This document shows positions 35,547-46,542 of a stretch of DNA of 64,000 bases, piece after piece. The stretch is from Hypomesus transpacificus. Lineage: Eukaryota > Chordata > Actinopteri > Osmeriformes > Osmeridae. The notes under the pieces are model-generated. The model had not been told where the DNA came from. It ran no database searches and was given only the letters and a program-made list of their open reading frames with translations. Where the stretch lies: NCBI RefSeq assembly GCF_021917145.1, contig NC_061082.1, positions 18,904,413 to 18,968,412 of the forward strand, in the 5' to 3' direction. The number at the start of each line of letters is the position of its first letter. Position 1 is the first letter of the stretch. A program made the translations under genes and the position numbers.

Positions 35547-35903
35547 ACTACCGACTGGAGGAAAGCCGCTGGGGACCCCTTCTCGGCCATGACAGTTCAG
35601 TCGAGGGTTAGATATGGTGGTGTTTTCAGGACACCCACGCCAGCTCAGCAGTAAGTAGCCTAGCCACTCACAAACATGGTTTACTGTAAAGCGACAGACG
35701 CGCAACATATATATGTCAGTATGTCCAGTAAGATGACTTTGTCTTTGGTCTGCGTACGCGCGCAAAGCATGATGGGAAGTAAACGGAAAATTTTGGCAAC
35801 CTATCACTGCTTAACTCAAAACGGGGCTCTCAAGTTCTACCACGAGATAATCATTACACGTGGTATTTATCTGCACCTCCATGTCATGTCGTTTACAGTT
35901 GAG

Positions 35904-36020
35904 GAGGCCCCGCGTCAGCAGGGCATCTAAAAATTGGTTGATACTCTGTAATGTTCCTCTCCACGGAAGTCTTTAGTAAAAGGCGAAAGGCTTGTTCGTA
36001 ATGAAGAGAAACCGGAGTGT
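35904..36020 (-). ncRNA. U5: U5 snRNA, copy 78 (117 nt)
   Basis: The only complete copy with a length change: one extra A near RNA 73, on the 3' side of stem I. SPH 36241-36252. Confidence 0.91.
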
Positions 36021-36388
36021 ACTACCGACTGGAGGAAAGCCGCTGGGGACCCCTTCTCGGCCATGACAGTTCAGTCGAGGGTTAGATATGGTGGTGTTTT
36101 CAGGACACCCACGCCAGCTCAGCAGTAAGTAGCCTAGCCACTCACAAACGTGGTTTACTGTAAAGCGACAGACGCGCAACATATATATGTCAGTATGTCC
36201 AGCAAGATGACTTTGTCTTTGGTCTGCGTACGCGCGCAAAGCATGATGGGAAGTAAACGGAACATTTTGGCAACGTATCACTGCTTAACTCAAAACGGGG
36301 CTCTCAAGTTCTACCACGAGATAGCCACGAGATCATCATTCCGCGTGGTATTTATCCGCACCTCCATGTCATGTCGTTTACAGTTGAG

Positions 36389-36504
36389 GAGGCCCCGCAT
36401 CAGCAGGGCATCTAAAAATTGGTTGATACTCGTAATGTTCCTCTCCACGGAAGTCTTTAGTAAAAGGCGAAAGGCTTGTTCGTAATGAAGAGAAACCGTA
36501 CTGT
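36389..36504 (-). ncRNA. U5: U5 snRNA, copy 79 (no distal element)
   Basis: Short unit; C4G, C6A and C106U, as in copy 70. Confidence 0.87.
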
Positions 36505-36723
36505 ACTACCGACTGGAGGAAAGCCGCTGGGGACCCATTCTCGGCCATGACAGTTCAGTCGAGGGTTAGATATGGTGGTGTTTTCAGGACACCCACGCCA
36601 GCTCTGGCAATGTATCACTGCTTAACTCAAAGGGTCTCTCTAGTTCTACCACGAGATAGCCACGAGATTATCATTCCGCGTGGTATTTATCCGCACCTCC
36701 AAGTCATGTCGTTTACAGTTGAG

Positions 36724-36839
36724 GAGGCCCCGCGTCAGCAGGGCATCTAAAAATTGGTTGATACTCGTAATGTTCCTCTCCACGGAAGTCTTTAGTAAAA
36801 GGCGAAAGGCTTGTTCGTAATGAAGAGAAACCGGAGTGT
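36724..36839 (-). ncRNA. U5: U5 snRNA, copy 80
   Basis: Consensus. SPH variant TTCCCATAATGC at 37060-37071. Confidence 0.94.
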
Positions 36840-37196
36840 ACTACCGACTGGAGGAAAGCCGCTGGGGACCCCTTCTCGGCCATGACAGTTCAGTCGAGGG
36901 TTAGATATGGTGGTGTTTTCAGGACACCCACGCCAGCTCAGCAGTAAGTAGCCTAGCCACTCACAAACGTGGTTTACTGTAAAGCGACAGACGCGCAACA
37001 TATATATGTCAGTATGTCCAGTAAGATGACTTTGTCTTTGGTCTGCGTACACGCGCAAAGCATTATGGGAAGTAAACGGAACATTTTGGCAACGTATCAC
37101 TGCTTAACTCAAAACGGGGCTCTCAAGTTCTACCACAAGAAAATCATTCCACGTGGTATTTATCTGCACCTCCATGTCATGTCGTTTACAGTTGAG

Positions 37197-37312
37197 GAGG
37201 CCCCGCGTCAGCAGGGCATCTTAAAATTTGTTGATACTCGTAATGTTCCTCTCCACGGAAGTCTTTAGTAAAAGGCGAAAGGCTTGTTCGTAATGAAGAG
37301 AAACCGGAGTGT
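37197..37312 (-). ncRNA. U5: U5 snRNA, copy 81 (altered Sm site)
   Basis: C84A and U91A, giving Sm site AAUUUUAAG. SPH 37533-37544. Confidence 0.9.
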
Positions 37313-37669
37313 ACTACCGACTGGAGGAAAGCCGCTGGGGACCCCTTCTCGGCCATGACAGTTCAGTCGAGGGTTAGATATGGTGGTGTTTTCAGGACAC
37401 CCACGCCAGCTCAGCAGTAAGTAGCCTAGCCACTCACAAACGTGGTTTACTGTAAAGCGACAGACGCGCAACATATATATGTCAGTATGTCCAGCAAGAT
37501 GACTTTGTCTTTGGTCTGCGTACGCGCGCAAAGCATGATGGGAAGTAAACGGAACATTTTGGCAACGTATCACTGCTTAACTCAAAACGGGGCTCTCAAG
37601 TTCTACCACAAGAAAATCATTCCACGTGGTATTTATCTGCACCTCCATGTCATGTCGTTTACAGTTGAG

Positions 37670-37785
37670 GAGGCCCCGCATCAGCAGGGCATCTAAAAAT
37701 TGGTTGATACTCGTAATGTTCCTCTCCACGGAAGTCTTTAGTAAAAGGCGAAAGGCTTGTTCGTAATGAAGAGAAACCGGAGTGT
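37670..37785 (-). ncRNA. U5: U5 snRNA, copy 82
   Basis: C106U. SPH 38006-38017. Confidence 0.93.
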
Positions 37786-38153
37786 ACTACCGACTGGAGG
37801 AAAGCCGCTGGGCACCCCTTCTCGGCCATGACAGTTCAGTCGAGGGTTAGATATGGTGGTGTTTTCAGGACACCCACGCCAGCTCAGCAGTAAGTAGCCT
37901 AGCCACTCACAAACGTGGTTTACTGTAAAGCGACAGACGCGCAACATATATATGTCAGTACGTCCAGCAAGATGACTTTGTCTTTGGTCTGCGTACACGC
38001 GCAAAGCATGATGGGAAGTAAACGGAACATTTTGGCAACCTATCACTGCTTAACTCAAAACGGGGCTCTCAAGTTCTACCACGAGATAGCCACGAGATTA
38101 TCATTCCGCGTGGTATTTATCCGCACCTCCATGTCATGTCGTTTACAATTGAG

Positions 38154-38269
38154 GAGGCCCCGCGTCAGCAGGGCATCTAAAAATTGGTTGATACTCGTAA
38201 TGTTCCTCTCCACGGAAGTCTTTAGTAAAAGGCGAAAGGCTTGTTCGTAATGAAGAGAAACCGGAGTGT
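38154..38269 (-). ncRNA. U5: U5 snRNA, copy 83
   Basis: Consensus RNA. SPH 38490-38501. Confidence 0.94.
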
Positions 38270-38637
38270 ACTACCAACTGGAGGAAAGCCGCTGGGGACC
38301 CATTCTCGGCCATGACAGTTCAGTCGAGGGTTAGATATGGTGGTGTTTTCAGGACACCCACGCCAGCTCAGCAGTAAGTAGCCTAGCCACTCACAAACGT
38401 GGTTTACTGTAAAGCGACAGACGCGCAACATATATATGTCAGTATGTCCAGTAAGATGACTTTGTCTTTGGTCTGCGTACACGCGCAAAGCATGATGGGA
38501 AGTAAACGGAACATTTTGGCAACGTATCACTGCTTAACTCAAAACGGGGCTCTCAAGTTCTACCACGAGATAGCCACGAGATTATCATTCCGCGTGGTAT
38601 TTATCCGCACCTCCAAGTCATGTCGTTTACAGTTGAG

Positions 38638-38753
38638 GAGGCCCCGCGTCAGCAGGGCATCTAAAAATTTGTTGATACTCGTAATGTTCCTCTCCACGGA
38701 AGTCTTTAGTAAAAGGCGAAAGGCTTGTTCGTAATGAAGAGAAACCGGAGTGT
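38638..38753 (-). ncRNA. U5: U5 snRNA, copy 84
   Basis: C84A. SPH 38974-38985. Confidence 0.93.
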
Positions 38754-39121
38754 ACTACCGACTGGAGGAAAGCCGCTGGGGACCCATTCTCGGCCATGAC
38801 AGTTCAGTCGAGGGTTAGATATGGTGGTGTTTTCAGGACACCCACGCCAGCTCAGCAGTAAGTAGCCTAGCCACTCACAAACGTGGTTTACTGTAAAGCG
38901 ACAGACGCGCAACATATATATGTCAGTATGTCCAGTAAGATGACTTTGTCTTTGGTCTGCGTACGCGCGCAAAGCATGATGGGAAGTAAACGGAACATTT
39001 TGGCAACCTATCACTGCTTAACTCAAAACGGGGCTCTCAAGTTCTACCACGAGATAGCCACGAGATTATCATTCCGCGTGGTATATATCCGCACCTCCAA
39101 GTCATGTCGTTTACAGTTGAG

Positions 39122-39237
39122 GAGGCCCCGCGTCAGCAGGGCATCTAAAAATTTGTTGATACTCGTAATGTTCCTCTCCACGGAAGTCTTTAGTAAAAGG
39201 CGAAAGGCTTGTTCGTAATGAAGAGAAACCGGAGTGT
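39122..39237 (-). ncRNA. U5: U5 snRNA, copy 85
   Basis: C84A. SPH 39458-39469. Confidence 0.93.
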
Positions 39238-39594
39238 ACTACCGACTAGAGGAAAGCCGCTGGGGACCCATTCTCGGCCATGACAGTTCAGTCGAGGGTT
39301 AGATATGGTGGTGTTTTCAGGACACCCACGCCAGCTCAGCAGTAAGTAGCCTAGCCACTCACAAACGTGGTTTACTGTAAAGCGACAGACGCGCAACATA
39401 TATATGTCAGTATGTCCAGTAAGATGACTTTGTCTTTGGTCTGCGTACACGCGCAAAGCATGATGGGAAGTAAACGGAACATTTTGGCAACGTATCACTG
39501 CTTAACTCAAAACGGGGCTCTCAAGTTCTACCACAAGAAAATCATTCCACGTGGTATTTATCTGCACCTCCATGTCATGTCGTTTACAGTTGAG

Positions 39595-39710
39595 GAGGCC
39601 CCGCGTCAGCAGGGCATCTAAAAATTTGTTGATACTCGTAATGTTCCTCTCCACGGAAGTCTTTAGTAAAAGGCGAAAGGCTTGTTCGTAATGAAGAGAA
39701 ACCGGAGTGT
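39595..39710 (-). ncRNA. U5: U5 snRNA, copy 86
   Basis: C84A. SPH 39931-39942. Confidence 0.93.
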
Positions 39711-40078
39711 ACTACCGACTGGAGGAAAGCCGCTGGGCACCCCTTCTCGGCCATGACAGTTCAGTCGAGGGTTAGATATGGTGGTGTTTTCAGGACACCC
39801 ACGCCAGCTCAGCAGTAAGTAGCCTAGCCACTCACAAACGTGGTTTACTGTAAAGCGACAGACGCGCAACATATATATGTCAGTATGTCCAGCAAGATGA
39901 CTTTGTCTTTGGTCTGCGTACGCGCGCAAAGCATGATGGGAAGTAAACGGAACATTTTGGCAACGTATCACTGCTTAACTCAAAACGGGGCTCTCAAGTT
40001 CTACCACGAGATAGCCACAAGATTATCATTCCGCGTGGTATTTATCCGCACCTCCATGTCATGTCGTTTACAGTTGAG

Positions 40079-40194
40079 GAGGCCCCGCATCAGCAGGGCA
40101 TCTAAAAATTGGTTGATACTCGTAATGTTCCTCTCCACGGAAGTCTTTAGTAAAAGGCGAAAGGCTTGTTCGTAATGAAGAGAAACCGGAGTGT
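40079..40194 (-). ncRNA. U5: U5 snRNA, copy 87
   Basis: C106U. SPH 40415-40426. Confidence 0.93.
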
Positions 40195-40562
40195 ACTACC
40201 GACTGGAGGAAAGCCGCTGGGGGCCCCTTCTCGGCCATGACAGTTCAGTCGAGGGTTAGATATGGTGGTGTTTTCAGGACACCCACGCCAGCTCAGCAGT
40301 AAGTAGCCTAGCCACTCACAAACGTGGTTTACTGTAAAGCGACAGACGCGCAACATATATATGTCAGTATGTCCAGTAAGATGACTTTGTCTTTGGTCTG
40401 CGTACGCGCGCAAAGCATGATGGGAAGTAAACGGAAAATTTTGGCAACCTATCACTGCTTAACTCAAAACGGGGCTCTCAAGTTCTACCACGAGATAGCC
40501 ACGAGATTATCATTCCGCGTGGTATTTATCCGCACCTCCATGTCATGTCGTTTACAGTTGAG

Positions 40563-40678
40563 GAGGCCCCGCGTCAGCAGGGCATCTAAAAATTGGTTGA
40601 TACTCGTAATGTTCCTCTCCACGGAAGTCTTTAGTAAAAGGCGAAAGGCTTGTTCGTAATGAAGAGAAACCGGAGTGT
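40563..40678 (-). ncRNA. U5: U5 snRNA, copy 88 (no distal element)
   Basis: The one short unit whose RNA keeps the consensus stem I, so possibly the youngest SPH loss or a converted copy. Confidence 0.91.
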
Positions 40679-40897
40679 ACTACCGACTGGAGGAAAGCCG
40701 CTGGGGACCCCTTCTCGGCCATGACAGTTCAGTCGAGGGTTAGATATGGTGGTGTTTTCAGGACACCCACGCCAGCTCTGGCAATGTATCACTGCTTAAC
40801 TCAAAGGGTCTCTCTAGTTCTACCACGAGATAGCCACGAGATTATCATTCCGCGTGGTATTTATCCGCACCTCCAAGTCATGTCGTTTACAGTTGAG

Positions 40898-41013
40898 GAG
40901 GCCCCGCGTCAGCAGGGCATCTAAAAATTGGTTGATACTCGTAATGTTCCTCTCCACGGAAGTCTTTAGTAAAAGGCGAAAGGCTTGTTCGTAATGAAGA
41001 GAAACCGGAGTGT
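40898..41013 (-). ncRNA. U5: U5 snRNA, copy 89
   Basis: Consensus. SPH variant TTCCCATAATGC at 41234-41245. Confidence 0.94.
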
Positions 41014-41381
41014 ACTACCGACTGGAGGAAAGCCGCTGGGGACCCATTCTCGGCCATGACAGTTCAGTCGAGGGTTAGATATGGTGGTGTTTTCAGGACA
41101 CCCACGCCAGCTCAGCAGTAAGTAGCCTAGCCACTCACAAACGTGGTTTACTGTAAAGCGACAGACGCGCAACATATATATGTCAGTATGTCCAGTAAGA
41201 TGACTTTGTCTTTGGTCTGCGTACACGCGCAAAGCATTATGGGAAGTAAACGGAACATTTTGGCAACCTATCACTGCTTAACTCAAAACGGGGCTCTCAA
41301 GTTCTACCACGAGATAGCCACGAGATTATCATTCCGCGTGGTATTTATCCGCACCTCCAAGTCATGTCGTTTACAGTTGAG

Positions 41382-41497
41382 GAGGCCCCGCGTCAGCAGG
41401 GCATCTAAAAATTGGTTGATACTCGTAATGTTCCTCTCCACGGAAGTCTTTAGTAAAAGGCGAAAGGCTTGTTCGTAATGAAGAGAAACCGGAGTAT
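41382..41497 (-). ncRNA. U5: U5 snRNA, copy 90
   Basis: C2U gives the 5' end AUACUC, the standard vertebrate U5 start. SPH variant TTCCCATAATGC at 41718-41729. Confidence 0.94.
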
Positions 41498-41854
41498 ACT
41501 ACCGACTGGAGGAAAGCCGCTGGGGACCCATTCTCGGCCATGACAGTTCAGTCGAGGGTTAGATATGGTGGTGTTTTCAGGACACCCACGCCAGCTCAGC
41601 AGTAAGTAGCCTAGCCACTCACAAACGTGGTTTACTGTAAAGCGACAGACGCGCAACATATATATGTCAGTATGTCCAGTAAGATGACTTTGTCTTTGGT
41701 CTGCGTACACGCGCAAAGCATTATGGGAAGTAAACGGAACATTTTGGCAACGTATCACTGCTTAACTCAAAACGGGGCTCTCAAGTTCTACCACAAGAAA
41801 ATCATTCCACGTGGTATTTATCTGCACCTCCATGTCATGTCGTTTACAGTTGAG

Positions 41855-41970
41855 GAGGCCCCGCGTCAGCAGGGCATCTTAAAATTTGTTGATACTCGTA
41901 ATGTTCCTCTCCACGGAAGTCTTTAGTAAAAGGCGAAAGGCTTGTTCGTAATGAAGAGAAACCGGAGTGT
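41855..41970 (-). ncRNA. U5: U5 snRNA, copy 91 (altered Sm site)
   Basis: C84A and U91A; repeats copy 81 at an offset of 4,658 bp. SPH 42191-42202. Confidence 0.9.
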
Positions 41971-42327
41971 ACTACCGACTGGAGGAAAGCCGCTGGGGAC
42001 CCCTTCTCGGCCATGACAGTTCAGTCGAGGGTTAGATATGGTGGTGTTTTCAGGACACCCACGCCAGCTCAGCAGTAAGTAGCCTAGCCACTCACAAACG
42101 TGGTTTACTGTAAAGCGACAGACGCGCAACATATATATGTCAGTATGTCCAGCAAGATGACTTTGTCTTTGGTCTGCGTACGCGCGCAAAGCATGATGGG
42201 AAGTAAACGGAACATTTTGGCAACGTATCACTGCTTAACTCAAAACGGGGCTCTCAAGTTCTACCACAAGAAAATCATTCCACGTGGTATTTATCTGCAC
42301 CTCCATGTCATGTCGTTTACAGTTGAG

Positions 42328-42443
42328 GAGGCCCCGCATCAGCAGGGCATCTAAAAATTGGTTGATACTCGTAATGTTCCTCTCCACGGAAGTCTTTAGT
42401 AAAAGGCGAAAGGCTTGTTCGTAATGAAGAGAAACCGGAGTGT
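42328..42443 (-). ncRNA. U5: U5 snRNA, copy 92
   Basis: C106U; repeats copy 82. SPH 42664-42675. Confidence 0.93.
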
Positions 42444-42811
42444 ACTACCGACTGGAGGAAAGCCGCTGGGCACCCCTTCTCGGCCATGACAGTTCAGTCG
42501 AGGGTTAGATATGGTGGTGTTTTCAGGACACCCACGCCAGCTCAGCAGTAAGTAGCCTAGCCACTCACAAACGTGGTTTACTGTAAAGCGACAGACGCGC
42601 AACATATATATGTCAGTATGTCCAGCAAGATGACTTTGTCTTTGGTCTGCGTACGCGCGCAAAGCATGATGGGAAGTAAACGGAACATTTTGGCAACGTA
42701 TCACTGCTTAACTCAAAACGGGGCTCTCAAGTTCTACCACGAGATAGCCACGAGATTATCATTCCGCGTGGTATTTATCCGCACCTCCATGTCATGTCGT
42801 TTACAGTTGAG

Positions 42812-42927
42812 GAGGCCCCGCGTCAGCAGGGCATCTAAAAATTGGTTGATACTCGTAATGTTCCTCTCCACGGAAGTCTTTAGTAAAAGGCGAAAGGCTT
42901 GTTCGTAATGAAGAGAAACCGGAGTGT
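42812..42927 (-). ncRNA. U5: U5 snRNA, copy 93
   Basis: Consensus. SPH 43148-43159. Confidence 0.94.
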
Positions 42928-43284
42928 ACTACCGACTGGAGGAAAGCCGCTGGGGACCCCTTCTCGGCCATGACAGTTCAGTCGAGGGTTAGATATGGTG
43001 GTGTTTTCAGGACACCCACGCCAGCTCAGCAGTAAGTAGCCTAGCCACTCACAAACGTGGTTTACTGTAAAGCGACAGACGCGCAACATATATATGTCAG
43101 TATGTCCAGTAAGATGACTTTGTCTTTGGTCTGCGTACGCGCGCAAAGCATGATGGGAAGTAAACGGAAAATTTTGGCAACCTATCACTGCTTAACTCAA
43201 AACGGGGCTCTCAAGTTCTACCACGAGATAATCATTACACGTGGTATTTATCTGCACCTCCATGTCATGTCGTTTACAGTTGAG

Positions 43285-43400
43285 GAGGCCCCGCGTCAGC
43301 AGGGCATCTAAAAATTGGTTGATACTCGTAATGTTCCTCTCCACGGAAGTCTTTAGTAAAAGGCGAAAGGCTTGTTCGTAATGAAGAGAAACCGTACTGT
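43285..43400 (-). ncRNA. U5: U5 snRNA, copy 94
   Basis: C4G and C6A, the stem I changes typical of short units, but here beside an intact SPH at 43621-43632; a likely recombinant. Confidence 0.89.
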
Positions 43401-43757
43401 ACTACCGACTGGAGGAAAGCCGCTGGGGACCCATTCTCGGCCATGACAGTTCAGTCGAGGGTTAGATATGGTGGTGTTTTCAGGACACCCACGCCAGCTC
43501 AGCAGTAAGTAGCCTAGCCACTCACAAACGTGGTTTACTGTAAAGCGACAGACGCGCAACATATATATGTCAGTATGTCCAGCAAGATGACTTTGTCTTT
43601 GGTCTGCGTACGCGCGCAAAGCATGATGGGAAGTAAACGGAACATTTTGGCAACGTTTCACTGCTTAACTCAAAACGGGGCTCTCAAGTTCTACCACAAG
43701 AAAATCATTCCGCGTGGTATTTATCCGCACCTCCATGTCATGTCGTTTACAGTTGAG

Positions 43758-43873
43758 GAGGCCCCGCGTCAGCAGGGCATCTAAAAATAGGTTGATACTC
43801 GTAATGTTCCTCTCCACGGAAGTCTTTAGTAAAAGGCGAAAGGCTTGTTCGTAATGAAGAGAAACCGGAGTGT
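43758..43873 (-). ncRNA. U5: U5 snRNA, copy 95
   Basis: A85U changes the first residue of the Sm site (UAUUUUUAG). Last complete copy. SPH 44094-44105. Confidence 0.91.
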
Positions 43874-44230
43874 ACTACCGACTGGAGGAAAGCCGCTGGG
43901 GACCCCTTCTCGGCCATGACAGTTCAGTCGACGGTTAGATATGGTGGTGTTTTCAGGACACCCACGCCAGCTCAGCAGTAAGTAGCCTAGCCACTCACAA
44001 ACGTGGTTTACTGTAAAGCGACAGACGCGCAACATATATATGTCAGTATGTCCAGTAAGATGACTTTGTCTTTGGTCTGCGTACACGCGCAAAGCATGAT
44101 GGGAAGTAAACGGAACATTTTGGCAACGTATCACTGCTTAACTCAAAACGGGGCTCTCAAGTTCTACCACAAGAAAATCATTCCACGTGGTATTTATCTG
44201 CACCTCCATGTCATGTCGTTTACAGTTGAG

Positions 44231-44298
44231 GAGGCCCCGCGTCAGCAGGGCATCTAAAAATTTGTTGATACTCGTAATGTTCCTCTCCACGGAAGTCT
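44231..44298 (-). pseudogene. Truncated U5 snRNA (3' part only)
   Basis: The 3' hairpin, Sm site and 3' side of stem I are present, but loop I, the whole 5' part and the PSE-like box are deleted. Position 44298 joins straight to SPH-region sequence at 44299. The two joined regions share GTCT at the junction. This is the array's right edge. Confidence 0.88.
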
Positions 44299-44400
44299 GC
44301 ATACGCGCGCAAAGCATGATGGGAAGTAACAATGTGGTTGAGCAAAACGGAACATTTTCGCAACGTATCAATGCGTAAATAAAAACAGGGCTCTCAAGTT
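44299..44400. repeat. Diverged remnant of array spacer
   Basis: Contains the SPH core (about 44317-44328) and spacer fragments of a U5 unit with an inserted 16-bp stretch and many substitutions, unlike the homogenised units to the left. Confidence 0.75.
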
Positions 44401-44940
44401 TTATAAATTAAGGTTTTGCGTAAAAAGATTCAGGGAAACGGGAACGTGGGGTGCTGGCGATGTTTCTGATGTTTCCTTGAAGGTGGCATGTTATTTACTG
44501 TAACTGTGTAGCCTACACCTCGAGACACTTCCCTTCCCTGTCCATTAATCGTGTACCGGACAAGTTATACCTTGTCAGTGTTACAAATACAAGGTCTTGC
44601 GAGACATGGTCAATCATACGGTTGAAGTCGTACGGCGAACACGTGAGACTGGAGAGCACTATTTATTTGTTATTTAATGCAATGCAAACGATCTCTGTCA
44701 GTCGCTCTTACTTTGCCACAGATACAAGAGCTGATAAAGAGCGCAGTGACCCATCCTCTCGTGACTATGTAAATTAATGTGCACTACGCAACGATGCGTT
44801 CTTGAATCCGCACCACAACACTGCGTATATCCATGAGAGTCCCTTGTGCACCTTGCGCAACTGTTCCCTCCCTCCCCTATGCTGCGGATTGGTTGAGTCC
44901 TTGCTGTCAATGCTTAAACAACTAACGATAACACACCGCA
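44401..44940. other. Spacer between the U5 array and GPR155
   Basis: Unique sequence without convincing open frames or repeats. It should hold the GPR155 promoter; I see no clear TATA box or CpG island. Confidence 0.5.
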
Positions 44941-44978
44941 CCGGGCAGCTTGGGCGCCCGACATGGACATAAGTTTTG
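44941..44978 (+). other. GPR155: Candidate 5' UTR exon end of GPR155
   Basis: Sequence ends in a strong donor, TTTTG|GTAAGT at 44978/44979. Its ATG at 44963 runs into an early stop when joined to the exon at 46487, so if used it is non-coding. The exon start cannot be placed. Confidence 0.35.
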
Positions 44979-46486
44979 GTAAGTCCTTGAACAGCTTCGT
45001 CTTTTCTCGTTTTCCTTTGCTTTGATAGGAATGTATATTTTTCAAGTCAAGAGCTTGATAACATTGTCAAGCCAGAAGGCCATGTGCCTTTCTGATTGTT
45101 TGTTATAAATAGCCCCCGGCAGCTGGTAATGCTAAGCTTTACTAGCTCGTAAACATGGTTGGCTACTCTTTGTATTTAAATAACATATTGGTTTTATTTT
45201 ACCTTGCCTAACCTTCGTTAAAACTACTATACATTGTTAGCTAACTAGTAAGCCCAATGGGAAACGGTATCAGTAGCTTGGTGCCACGGTGGAGCTGACG
45301 CTACATGCACTTTCTCTCAGTCGCTTAGCTACATTTCTCAGATCACCTCCACATCACCTAGTCAGTCCCTTGTGTTATCCTCGGGTCATTGTGACCCACC
45401 GTCGTGTTGGGACAACTTTACCTCATACAAAAATAAAGTGTACCATTTTCTTTTAACCGTCGGCCTGTCTCAGATCCCCCACATCGCGAAGGTTAAAATA
45501 AAATAATTTTAATTTGTTTTCGTATTGGGTAAAGTTGTCGCAACACAACGATGGGTCGTTGTGAACCTTCGGATCATTGTGACCCGAAGGCAGCACAATG
45601 GTTAAAAAAATAGACAAATGCCTCGATGCATTCATGCAAGTTATGATGTCGTCTGCTCTTTCGTACATTATAAATTGCTTAGGCCCTATCTCATGTTGAT
45701 CAAAGTGCATTAAACTGGAAACTAGTCTTACCCCCAAAACATCTAGGCATTACCTAGTTAATTGCACGAATCATGACATGCAAATTGGTTGAACCAGTTG
45801 TCGTAATTGTAATTCTCCCGGCACTCACTGTGTACAGAATTGCTCAAGGGGTATTTCCCATCTTTACATTTCTACAAAGTTCGAATTTTTGTCTCCTTCG
45901 TGCTATGCATTGCTGTACAACAGTCATGTCTTTTAACAATTTACAGTACAAACGGTGAAAGCGTCAATGTGAATTTTGTCCAATCTCTTGCAATCAGTCT
46001 CCCACACAGCCTACACACTTAAGTAGGCTATTGTGTTCGTTTGTTTAAATTGATAAGCCAAACAGAGAAAATGCAACCCTGGTCATTGTCAATCAGTGTA
46101 ATCAAAACCATAGCCAACGTTTATATCAGAAACTGCTTATGGAATACCTTGAACTTAGGACTTTGAGCAAGTCACTGTGCTTTGCTTTTTGAGGACAGCC
46201 GTGTGTCGCAGTTTGTACAAATTGTTTTGAGAAATGTACGTACTGTTTTGCAAATGTTAAAGATAATTCGAGAAATATACCAAAGCGTCTGAGAACACAC
46301 CGCGAGAACACGTCAAGTTTCTGTCTAGATAACAAACAGACTATCAACTAACTCGACTAACAAACTGTCGTACGTGTTTCACTTTTTGCGTCTTCAAACT
46401 GCATAACTCCAAACTGCATAACTGCGTTAACTCCACAAATGACCGAGTTGTAACTGTATTGACAGATCCCTGTTACTTCTCTTCAG
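44979..46486 (+). other. Putative first intron of GPR155
   Basis: AT-rich, with one MITE (45367-45601) and nothing else recognisable. Ends in the acceptor TTACTTCTCTTCAG at 46486. Confidence 0.4.
45367..45601. mobile_element. piggyBac-like MITE (copy 1)
   Basis: An inverted-repeat element: the left arm CCCTTGTGTTATCCTCGGGT and the complement of the right arm CCATTGTGCTGCCTTCGGGT match, and both arms run on through GACAACTTTA. TTAA follows on the right (45602-45605); the left target copy is degraded. No transposase, so non-autonomous. Old, since the arms have diverged. Confidence 0.7.
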
Positions 46487-46542
46487 CTCCTGGATGTGCC
46501 ATCTGCAAACAGCCTTGACAGTGATGTGAGCAGCTTGTTGAG

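Larger units (their letters stand above)
1..44400 (-). repeat. U5: Tandem array of U5 snRNA gene units (95 complete copies plus one truncated)
   Basis: The whole stretch is head-to-tail copies of one unit, mostly 484 or 473 bp, differing by an 11-bp indel in the spacer; nine units are 335-345 bp. Each unit encodes U5 snRNA on the minus strand, then (going upstream, to higher coordinates) a PSE-like box, an SPH/ZNF143 site and a spacer. Copies are nearly identical, showing strong homogenisation, and are arranged in higher-order repeats. The array enters from the left edge, is interrupted by 100 Ns at 31768-31867, and decays at 44299-44400, where only diverged pieces of the SPH region and spacer remain. 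Tandem U1 and U2 arrays are well known in vertebrates and linked U5 genes are known in some fish; a U5 array of this size is notable. Confidence 0.93.

Noticed and set aside
1-44400. CRISPR-like or ordinary centromeric satellite array
   Set aside because: Repeat units are 335-484 bp without unique spacers, and the U5 gene plus snRNA promoter explain the sequence better.
44963-44978. ATG in the putative GPR155 5' exon as start codon
   Set aside because: Joined to the exon at 46487 it meets a stop after 15 codons; the MASMDYPD start at 46543 fits the family.
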